From: Rubrobacter sp.
GTDB taxonomy: Bacteria > Actinomycetota > Rubrobacteria > Rubrobacterales > Rubrobacteraceae
Assembly (NCBI GenBank): GCA_019247245.1
Contig: JAFAPF010000144.1
Coordinates: 1-6,148, forward strand
Direction: 5' to 3'
DNA: 6,148 bases
Below the pieces are notes generated by a model, which saw only the letters and a list, made by a program, of their open reading frames with translations, did no database searches and was not told where the DNA came from. Position 1 is the stretch's first letter. Every line of letters starts with the position of its first letter. The position numbers and the translations under genes were made by a program. Below are positions 1 to 5,117 of the stretch, piece by piece.

Positions 1-476
1 CATACCACCACCTGGCTTTTTATGAGCCTGCGTCGGGGGCGCTTTTTGCCGGGGACGTAGCGGGGGTACGCCTGCCTGGCCAATCTTATGTCAAGCCACC
101 GACGCCGCCGCCCGAGATCGACATCGAGGCCTGGAAGGAGAGCATCGAAGCTATACGCAAACTCGCGCCGAAAGCCTTGTACCCCACGCATTTCGGCTCG
201 TATGAGGATACAGAGAGGCACCTGAGCGAGCTGGAACAACGCCTGCAGGAGTGGCTCCTCTTCATCGAGGAACGTATAGATGAACAGCTCTCTCGAGAAG
301 ACATCATCGAGGAGTTCTCGGCTATGGGTGATGAGGAGCTCTTTCAGGAGGGTGGGAGCCCCGAGAAGTCCGAGCGTTACCAGCTCGCGGCTAACTACGA
401 GATGTTGGTCGACGGCCTCATGCGGTACGTCTCGCAGCAGCGCAAGAGCGCCGAAGATAGAAGAGGTAGCTCTTAG
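1..476 (+). CDS. MBL-fold metallo-hydrolase, C-terminal part (5' end outside window)
   Basis: The reading frame is open from the left edge (first full codon at base 3) to TAG at 474-476, giving 157 residues of a longer protein. Seen: a YHHLAFYEP segment followed by GALFAGDVAG (Asp at visible residue 18) and YPTHFG (His at residue 63). In the metallo-beta-lactamase superfamily these are the bridging-metal Asp (GD motif) and the final metal-ligand His. The HxHxDH motif would lie upstream of the window. After the THFG motif comes a charged, mainly helical tail of about 90 residues. A dinuclear-metal hydrolase in the cytoplasm is therefore likely. The substrate cannot be told, since the family includes thioesterases, lactonases, nucleases and beta-lactamases. 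No start codon belongs here; the TTG at 177 is internal. A stem-loop lies 20 bp after the stop. I am confident of the fold and not of the reaction. Confidence 0.88.
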   Translation, partial: YHHLAFYEPASGALFAGDVAGVRLPGQSYVKPPTPPPEIDIEAWKESIEAIRKLAPKALYPTHFGSYEDTERHLSELEQRLQEWLLFIEERIDEQLSREDIIEEFSAMGDEELFQEGGSPEKSERYQLAANYEMLVDGLMRYVSQQRKSAEDRRGSS

Positions 477-495
477 GTAAATATTCCTACTGGCG

Positions 496-515
496 GCGAT
501 TCCCGAAGGAATCGC
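496..515 (+). terminator. Perfect 8-bp stem-loop after the MBL hydrolase gene
   Basis: Bases 496-503 (GCGATTCC) pair perfectly with 508-515 (GGAATCGC) around the tetraloop CGAA. The hairpin starts 20 bp after the TAG of the upstream gene, where a terminator is expected. No T-tract follows on the + strand; the next bases are G-rich. It is therefore not a classical intrinsic terminator. It could be a U-less terminator, a 3'-end stabilising hairpin, or part of a larger structured element with the second stem-loop at 547-580. Confidence 0.45.
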
Positions 516-546
516 GAGTCGGGAGTTGGGGGAAATGCTACTCTCG

Positions 547-580
547 GCTCACTGCGCACAACTCTTACGGTGTGCTGAGC
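547..580 (+). repeat. Imperfect 11-bp stem-loop with 2-nt bulge
   Basis: Bases 547-551 (GCTCA) and 554-559 (GCGCAC) pair with 570-580 (GTGTGCTGAGC) if C552-T553 is bulged and one G-T wobble is allowed (556-573). The loop is the 10 bases 560-569. It follows the 496-515 hairpin by 31 bp. Role unknown: it may be a second termination or processing hairpin, or chance. Confidence 0.3.
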
Positions 581-686
581 GCCTGGGGCGTCAGCGGTGG
601 GACGGATCTGGGTATCACGGGCTTGAGTATCCCGAATCCCAACGCCAGGGGTCAGGATTTTCAGGAACCAGCAACGGCACTGCTTC

Positions 687-715
687 TTGACATACTGTGG
701 CTTTTCCTTTTATAT
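687..715 (+). promoter_or_regulatory. Candidate sigma70-type promoter
   Basis: A perfect -35 hexamer TTGACA (687-692) is followed after 17 bp by TTATAT (710-715), an acceptable -10. TATATG one base later would give an 18-bp spacer. The predicted start, near 722, falls inside the inverted repeat 721-745. The region is locally A+T-rich compared with its surroundings. The promoter would read into the broken gene at 846 and could continue into the Hsp70-WD40 gene at 1206, for which I see no convincing promoter of its own. This is motif matching only. Confidence 0.42.
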
Positions 716-720
716 GTGGT

Positions 721-745
721 TAGTAATTGGTATAACGAATTACTA
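721..745. promoter_or_regulatory. Perfect 8-bp inverted repeat at the predicted +1, operator candidate
   Basis: TAGTAATT (721-728) and AATTACTA (738-745) are exact reverse complements separated by 9 bp (GGTATAACG). The 25-bp dyad starts 5 bp after the -10 candidate and covers the predicted transcription start. This is a typical position and size for a dimeric repressor site of the TetR, MarR or GntR kind. No regulator gene is visible in the window, so the binding protein is unknown. As RNA the arms could also form a weak A+U-rich hairpin. Confidence 0.4.
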
Positions 746-845
746 TGGCGAGCGAAGGTAGAAGGAGAGAAATAGCTTCCACCAATTCGTACGGCTCGGT
801 GGAGCGCAGCAAACTTTCAGGTAAAAATGCTCAGGGACAGCTGAG

Positions 846-1070
846 ATGCAGTTCACGGAGCAACTCCAGAAGGTGCCCCGGTACTTCTTCGACGCGTACC
901 TGGCGGCCGAACGTTTCAGCTGAATTGCCGAGTACTTCAAGAGCCTGCCTCGCGCTGCAACTGAGCAGGTGAAGGAGATGTCGAGAAGAAGGCCAAAGAG
1001 GTATATGCGGAGAGCGCCCGCTTCAAAGAGGCTACGCAACTCGGTGTAGTCACGAGCGCGAAGTCCGGAC
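846..1070 (+). pseudogene. Broken gene for a small helical protein of unknown family
   Basis: An ATG at 846, with an AGGGA Shine-Dalgarno candidate at 833-837, starts a frame reading MQFTEQLQKVPRYFFDAYLA and on to AERFS. A TGA at 921-923 interrupts it. The same frame continues with IAEYFKSLPRAATEQVKEM up to base 980. It then resumes after the loss of one base near 981-983 as EKKAKEVYAESARFKEATQL and GVVTSAKSG. Joined, these give about 75 residues of even, amphipathic, Lys/Glu-rich helical sequence that reads like one real protein. The shifted frame stays open to TAG at 1199-1201, but the residues after about 1070 look less protein-like. I do not recognise the family; a phasin-like small helical protein is one weak possibility. 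Sequencing error is an alternative, but it would need two independent errors in 63 bases. Confidence 0.6.
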
Positions 1071-1205
1071 CAAACAAACCCAGCAACAGCTGGGCTAGTA
1101 GGATAGTATTGGAGAATACGCTAACAGAGGATGGAGCAAATAGAGGCGCTGAAGCAACCCACGGAGCAGGTCAGGGTGTAAGCTGCTGCACCGGACGTTA
1201 GAACC

Positions 1206-3737
1206 ATGAGCGAGCAAGTACCGTCCATCGGCATAGACTTCGGTACTACCAACTCCAGCATGGCATGGTACGATTCCCGGACCGGAAGCGCCGAAATCAT
1301 CCTGAACGCCGAGGGTCAGACCAGGACCCCTTCGCTGGTGTATTTCGGTGAGAACGAGACCCTGGTCGGCGAGCTCGTCGAGAGCCTGATCAAGGAGGCC
1401 TCGACGGATAAGGTGCGGCGTGACGAGGTATTCCGGCGCGTTATCAAGAGCATTAAGCGGAACCTGCTCACACCCCCCAGGATAGCGCTCCCTGGCGGCC
1501 GCTTCGTTAGGCCAGCCGACGTAGTGGCCGAGATACTAAAAAAGCTCAAGCGCGACGCCGAAGATGGTCATTTCCACGAAGAGGTCGGGCAAGCGATCAT
1601 CACCTATCCAGCCGAGTTCAACAGGTTGCAGCGTCAGAGGATTGAAGAAGCGGGGCGTTTGGCAGGGTTTGGTGAGGTGATATTGCTGGAGGAGCCGGTG
1701 GCTGGGACACTGGCCTACGCGCGGTCGGGCCTCAACGTAGGCAAGCACGTGCTGGTCTATGACCTGGGCGGAGGAAAGTTCGACCTGGCGGTGTTGGACA
1801 ACGAGGACGAATCGTTCCACGTGGCGATGGAGCCCAACGGTATGGAGCGGTACGGGGGAGATGACTTCGACCATGCCCTCTACTACTATTGCGACGAGCT
1901 GGCCCGAGAGAAGCTGGGGCGGTCCATAAGCCTCACGGGCGCCGTGGACCTGAGCTTCCTGCGGGAATGCCGGCGGCGTAAGGAGAGCCTCACCTTTCAG
2001 GAGAGGATCGAGTTCAACGACTACCTGCCCTCGGAAGATGGTCCGGTGCTTTTCGAGCATGAGGTAGAGCGCCAAACGTTCGAGGACCTGATAGAGGAGT
2101 ACGTCGAGACCAGCGCGCGGCTAACGGAGGAGATCCTTAAACAAGCCGCCGTTAGAGGCCACGAGGTAGATACGGTCGTGTTGGTGGGCGGCTCCACCCG
2201 CGTACCATTGGTGATGCGGACACTGGAAGAAACCCTGCCGGTGAGCCCGCTAGTATTTGATAGAAAAGATATAGTCGTTGCCCTCGGCGCGGCCCACTAC
2301 ACAAACGTCCGATCGCCTACGATACGGCGAGGAAGGCAACCGGAAGCGTCCGTGCTCACACCCGAGGATCAAACACCCCTCAATCAGTACCGCGAGGCGG
2401 TCGAGGAGGCGTTTTCGGATAAGAAATTGAGCAAGGTGGAAGTAGACCGCCTCAGCGCTTTTGCAGGCCAGCTCGGTTTGAATAAAGAGCAAACCGCGGA
2501 CATAGAGCGTCAGGTAATGGGTGGCCCCAAGGAAGGCGTCCTGTTGCAACAGTACCGTCAGGTGGTCGAGATGGTTTGGGCGGACGGTAAGCTGAACGAG
2601 CTGGAAGTGGAATGGCTCAGCGTACTAACGAGCGAGTTGGGGTTGAGTCAGGATCAGACCTCCTATGCTGAAAGCGAGATCATGGGTGCTACCAAAGAGT
2701 CGATCCTTGACCGTCAGGGTCCGAGTACCGGACCGCAAGGTGAACTGGAGGACTTCGTAGTTGTCCACACTTTTGCCGGCCACTCGGAGGAGGTTCACTC
2801 CGTTGCCTTCAGCCCTGATGGGCAGTTCCTCGTCAGCGGCGCCTCCGACCACACGGTCAGAGGATGGAACACGCGTTCCGGGCAATCGGTCGGGGCGCTT
2901 GCCGGACACACTGGTAGGGTCAGCTCCGTAGCGTTCAGCCCCGACGGAGAGCTTCTTGCCAGCGGCGGCTTCGACAAGATCATCAGGGTATGGAAGCTCC
3001 CCAACGGCGAACCCTTCCACAACCTCAACCACTCAGGCTGGGTCTTCTCTGTGGCTTTCAGCCCCGACGGCAAGCTCCTCACTAGTGGCGCTGCAGACAA
3101 GGCTGTCAGGGTGTGGTCCGTGGAAACCGGGAGGTTGATTCGCACCCTTGCTGGACATTCTTATTGGGTTCTATCCGTGGCTATCGGTTCCGATGGGCAG
3201 TTCCTCGTCAGCGGGGGCGCGGACAAGACGGTCAAAGTGTGGAACCTGGAGACCGACGTACCACTCTACACTTTCGAACACTCAGATTGGATCAGGTCTG
3301 TTGCCATAGATCCGGATGACCGGTTCATCGCCGGCGGGGGTGAAGACGGCGCAATCAAGGTTTGGGATCTGGAAACCGGTGAGCTGGTCCGCACCCTTGC
3401 CGGGCATTCAGGAGCGACTCTCTCCATCGCCATAAGTCCTGACGGACAACTCCTTGTCAGCAGCGGTTCTGAGGGGAAGATCAAGGTTTGGAACCCGAGA
3501 ACCGGAGAGCCACTCCACATCTTCCCGGGACACCTGGAAGGGGTAGGGTCCATCGCCTTTAGCCCCGATGGGCAGTTGCTTGCCAGCGGCGGTTATGATC
3601 ACGAGATCAAAATTTGGAGAAGGGTACCTGGCCTCACAGAAGAGAAACCAGTTAGTCTCTCGTCCCGCTCGGTAAACCCGCCCTCACCCCACGGGCTGGA
3701 TGTAGCCCCAAGCAGGCCGCAAGACTTGCCAGATTGA
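1206..3737 (+). CDS. Hsp70 ATPase domain - TerB-like repeats - seven-bladed WD40 fusion protein
   Basis: An 843-residue cytoplasmic protein; no signal peptide or membrane segment is seen. Residues 6-368 form an Hsp70/DnaK nucleotide-binding domain: phosphate-1 GIDFGTTNSS (9-18), Lys81 aligning with the DnaK catalytic Lys70, IITYPAEFN (131-139), LEEPVAGTLAYA (161-172), phosphate-2 DLGGGKFD (186-193), GGDDFD (217-222), adenosine loop VVLVGGSTRVP (324-334) and VALGAA (358-363). Phosphate-2 has Lys191 where DnaK has Thr199. Residues 395-501 are two TerB-like helical repeats. Residues 520-807 are seven WD40 repeats, enough for a full propeller, followed by a Ser/Pro-rich tail. The peptide-binding and lid domains of Hsp70 are absent. 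An ATP-dependent scaffold or sensor is inferred; folding of general clients is unlikely. ATG 1206 is the only start after an in-frame TAA at 1179; the ribosome binding site is weak. The next gene follows after 31 bp. Confidence 0.95.
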   Translation: MSEQVPSIGIDFGTTNSSMAWYDSRTGSAEIILNAEGQTRTPSLVYFGENETLVGELVESLIKEASTDKVRRDEVFRRVIKSIKRNLLTPPRIALPGGRFVRPADVVAEILKKLKRDAEDGHFHEEVGQAIITYPAEFNRLQRQRIEEAGRLAGFGEVILLEEPVAGTLAYARSGLNVGKHVLVYDLGGGKFDLAVLDNEDESFHVAMEPNGMERYGGDDFDHALYYYCDELAREKLGRSISLTGAVDLSFLRECRRRKESLTFQERIEFNDYLPSEDGPVLFEHEVERQTFEDLIEEYVETSARLTEEILKQAAVRGHEVDTVVLVGGSTRVPLVMRTLEETLPVSPLVFDRKDIVVALGAAHYTNVRSPTIRRGRQPEASVLTPEDQTPLNQYREAVEEAFSDKKLSKVEVDRLSAFAGQLGLNKEQTADIERQVMGGPKEGVLLQQYRQVVEMVWADGKLNELEVEWLSVLTSELGLSQDQTSYAESEIMGATKESILDRQGPSTGPQGELEDFVVVHTFAGHSEEVHSVAFSPDGQFLVSGASDHTVRGWNTRSGQSVGALAGHTGRVSSVAFSPDGELLASGGFDKIIRVWKLPNGEPFHNLNHSGWVFSVAFSPDGKLLTSGAADKAVRVWSVETGRLIRTLAGHSYWVLSVAIGSDGQFLVSGGADKTVKVWNLETDVPLYTFEHSDWIRSVAIDPDDRFIAGGGEDGAIKVWDLETGELVRTLAGHSGATLSIAISPDGQLLVSSGSEGKIKVWNPRTGEPLHIFPGHLEGVGSIAFSPDGQLLASGGYDHEIKIWRRVPGLTEEKPVSLSSRSVNPPSPHGLDVAPSRPQDLPD
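2388..2708 (+). repeat. Tandem TerB-like helical repeats inside the Hsp70-WD40 protein
   Basis: Residues 395-446 and 450-501 repeat with a 55-residue period. Both follow the pattern YR-x-V-(4x)-D-x-K-L-(3x)-E-V-(2x)-LS, then LGL-x-x-x-QT and MG-x-x-KE at the end. Examples are FSDKKLSKVEVDRLS in the first copy and WADGKLNELEVEWLS in the second. The acidic-Gly-x-Leu-x-x-x-Glu core and the following LGL helix resemble TerB/DUF533-type all-helical domains, which in TerB bind divalent metal. The second copy keeps the ADGKL form; the first has SDKKL. TerB assignment is by motif only. The module links the ATPase to the propeller and may act as a stalk or interaction surface. Confidence 0.6.
2763..3626 (+). 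repeat. Seven WD40 repeats forming a complete beta-propeller
   Basis: Blades span residues 520-562, 563-604, 605-645, 646-687, 688-728, 729-770 and 771-807. Each carries the AFSPDG-type turn (variants AIGSDG, AIDPDD, AISPDG) and ends in a [R/K]-x-W strand such as IRVWK, VKVWN or IKIWR. Blade 1 has RGW in place of RVW. Blades 3 and 5 are 41 residues long and lack the usual AGH, reading NLNHSGW and TFEHSDW. At DNA level blades 1 and 4 share a 23-bp identical stretch (2817-2839 and 3192-3214), which suggests duplication or gene conversion. Seven blades allow ring closure without other subunits. Confidence 0.93.
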
Positions 3738-3756
3738 AGTAGAATCTCTTACGAAT

Positions 3757-3765
3757 AAGGGGTGA
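3757..3765 (+). promoter_or_regulatory. Strong ribosome binding site that fixes a GTG start
   Basis: AAGGGGTGA matches the anti-Shine-Dalgarno consensus AAGGAGGTGA closely, and its AAGGGG core ends 6 bp before GTG at 3769. It supports this start for the membrane protein gene and shows efficient translation initiation independent of the upstream gene. The 31-bp gap (3738-3768) contains no terminator-like hairpin. Confidence 0.75.
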
Positions 3766-3768
3766 AGA

Positions 3769-4743
3769 GTGGACTATAGAGGACGAGAGGCAGATTTTCA
3801 GGAAGCCGAGCATCGCTTCGCCGAGGTGAAGCGCCAGTTCGATGCCGGGGCCCTAAGCGCCGAGGAGTTCGACGCCCAGCGTCGGCAGCTGATGGTGCAG
3901 GACGACGAAGGTCGCTGGTGGGCCAAGTCCAAGACCGGCCAGTGGAACTATCACGACGGTAACGCTTGGATATCAGGTACTCCACCGGGCTACCAGGCGC
4001 CTCGAACGCCGCCCGTAGAGGACATGCCGGATCGCCAGTCGCAGCAGCCTGAGCAGGACGAACGGTTGCTGTCATCCCAAACAGCTCTCTTCAGAGAAAA
4101 GCGGCGTCGAAGAATCCCCCGTTGGGTAGTTATAGCGCTCGGGCTGGGAGTGATAGTGGCGCTCGTGGGGACGCTCGCAGGGATAGAAACCTTTACTAAA
4201 GGGTCTCTTACCAAAGCTAACCCAGCCCCCGGCTACGACCTGCTGGAGCATCCCTCTGGGAAACTCTCCGTGGAGGTACCTACCGCCTGGAAGGAGCACG
4301 TCACCACTAACCCAGAAGGGGAAAAGGGGACGGGGTGGGACTCCTTCGCGGGCGAGAGCGTTATCGCGATGACAGCCGCGAACGACCTACACTCCTGGAG
4401 TACCGGCTCTAAAGGCCATCAAGGGACGTACATCGCGGCCTCAAAGAAGCTAGCGCAGAGCTATACCGATGATCAGCTCGTCGCCTTGGGCCCTAACAAC
4501 TACTCCTCTTCCTGCCAGACAGGTCCCCGCAAGGACTTCGACCGAGCCCCCTATTCGGGGAAGATCCAGGAGTGGTACGACTGCGGCGGGATTACTGGTC
4601 ACACCGCCACCACGCTAGCCGCTGCGCCAAAGGACCGCGGATGCGTGGTCCTGTTGCTGATCGGGGGCTACCTTGAGGGCGAGGAGGAGAACGTTCAGCA
4701 TGTCTTGGATACCTTCGATGCTGACTGCAAGGGAATTAGTTAG
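3769..4743 (+). CDS. One-pass membrane protein with SHOCT-like N-terminus and four-Cys outer domain
   Basis: A 324-residue protein starting at GTG 3769 with a strong ribosome binding site. Residues 15-42 (RFAEVKRQFDAGALSAEEFD, then QRRQLM) match the short helical SHOCT-like pattern. Residues 43-75 are rich in Trp and Tyr (GRWWAKSKTGQWNYHDGNAW) and look like the small Trp-rich module often placed after it in envelope-linked proteins. A Pro/Gln-rich linker follows, then KRRRR (111-115) and a hydrophobic helix at about 119-139. The basic flank predicts the N-terminus in the cytoplasm and residues from about 145 on outside. The outer domain has Cys at 249, 272, 292 and 320, a number suited to two disulfides, and begins YDLLEHPSGKLSVEVPTAW, a pattern seen in beta-rich exported domains. 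Function unknown. Close coupling to the Hsp70-WD40 gene suggests a shared role, perhaps sensing at the membrane. No catalytic motif is visible. Confidence 0.85.
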   Translation: MDYRGREADFQEAEHRFAEVKRQFDAGALSAEEFDAQRRQLMVQDDEGRWWAKSKTGQWNYHDGNAWISGTPPGYQAPRTPPVEDMPDRQSQQPEQDERLLSSQTALFREKRRRRIPRWVVIALGLGVIVALVGTLAGIETFTKGSLTKANPAPGYDLLEHPSGKLSVEVPTAWKEHVTTNPEGEKGTGWDSFAGESVIAMTAANDLHSWSTGSKGHQGTYIAASKKLAQSYTDDQLVALGPNNYSSSCQTGPRKDFDRAPYSGKIQEWYDCGGITGHTATTLAAAPKDRGCVVLLLIGGYLEGEEENVQHVLDTFDADCKGIS

Positions 4744-4764
4744 GTTCCAACTCAAAAGACCTAA
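4740..4764 (+). terminator. Weak stem-loop overlapping the stop codon
   Basis: TTAGGT (4740-4745) pairs with ACCTAA (4759-4764) across a 13-base loop. The hairpin includes the TAG stop of the membrane protein gene. It is short, A+T-containing and lacks a T-tract, so it is a poor terminator candidate. It is noted because nothing better is visible between the operon and the ppdK remnant. Confidence 0.2.
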
Positions 4765-4850
4765 ATGAGGATATCCTACTTGCAGGGTAGTGTCTTGAGC
4801 TGTGAGCGATGTACTGGAAAAACTCGCTACAATCTTACGCGAGGCCCGGA

Positions 4851-5117
4851 TACCTTGAAGAAATATCCTCCAGAAAACCTCTTCGAGACTATAAAGCGCG
4901 ACGGCGGAGGCGAGCACGTCTCCATGGCCGGCGAAAGGGGCCGAAGGTCGGCCCGGTTAAAGCTAGGTATCTGTGGCGAGCACGGCGCTGACCCCGAGAG
5001 CATAAAGTTACTCACGAGGCTGGCCTCGACTGCGTCTCGCGCTCGCCCTACCGGGTGCCGGTCGCGCGGCTGGCCACTGCGCGGGCAGCTTTGAGCTTTG
5101 CTGGGATCCCTCTCTAA
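4851..5117 (+). pseudogene. ppdK: Decayed 3' end of pyruvate phosphate dikinase gene
   Basis: Three frame segments join into the PPDK C-terminus. Bases 4851-4862 read YLEE. After an indel, 4870-5007 read PENLFETIKRDGGGEH and on through LKLGICGEHGADPESIK. After loss of one base near 5008-5012, 5013-5114 read HEAGLDCVSRSPYRVPVARL followed by ATARAALSFAGIPL, with TAA at 5115-5117. PPDK proteins normally end with a GICGEHGGDP motif and then a VSCSPYRVPVARLAAAQ-type segment, in which the Cys is the catalytic acid of the pyruvate site. Here that Cys is Arg (VSRSPYR), and the last Gly of GEHGG is Ala. The rest of the roughly 880-residue enzyme is absent upstream. NLT at 4831-4839 may be a trace of the NDLTQ motif, implying an internal deletion. 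A non-functional relic is clear. Whether an intact ppdK exists elsewhere cannot be told. Confidence 0.85.

Larger units (their letters stand above)
477..845. other. Intergenic stretch with stem-loops and a promoter candidate, no supported gene
   Basis: This 369-bp stretch separates the MBL hydrolase gene from the broken gene at 846. It contains two stem-loops (496-515 and 547-580), a promoter candidate (687-715) and an inverted repeat (721-745), listed separately. A GTG-started frame at 572-775 (67 codons) encodes a hydrophobic run, LLLDILWLFLLYVV, which could mimic a membrane helix. It has no clear ribosome binding site, its coding strand also carries the promoter and palindrome, and its composition is irregular, so I do not call it a gene. 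An ATG at 745 opens a 75-codon frame rich in Ser and Arg, which I read as noise overlapping the pseudogene. Confidence 0.6.

Noticed and set aside
572..775. 67-codon + ORF with a hydrophobic stretch as a small membrane protein
   Set aside because: There is no supported start or ribosome binding site, it overlaps the promoter and dyad, and the hydrophobic run comes from the T-rich promoter spacer.
745..972. 75-codon + ORF starting at ATG in the inverted repeat
   Set aside because: Its product is Ser/Arg-rich low-quality sequence out of frame with the helical protein readout at 846-980, and the ATG overlaps the palindrome edge without a Shine-Dalgarno sequence.
1131..1181. Short ATG frame (16 codons) ahead of the Hsp70 gene as a leader peptide
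   Set aside because: It ends in TAA at 1179-1181 and has helical-looking residues, but there is no convincing ribosome binding site or attenuator structure, so it cannot be separated from chance or pseudogene debris.
1536..2075. 179-codon ORF on the - strand within the Hsp70 domain
   Set aside because: It lies wholly opposite conserved Hsp70 motifs, has no ribosome binding site or recognisable domain, and is an expected shadow frame.
2763..3626. Regularly spaced repeats as a CRISPR-like array
   Set aside because: The period of about 125 bp is in frame and encodes WD40 blades. The units are diverged and there are no unique spacers between identical repeats.
4765..5094. Single-frame 109-residue ORF as an intact hypothetical gene
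   Set aside because: Its middle part matches the PPDK C-terminus, the true continuation lies in another frame after about base 5008, and its own C-terminal residues are an out-of-frame Ser/Arg-rich readout.
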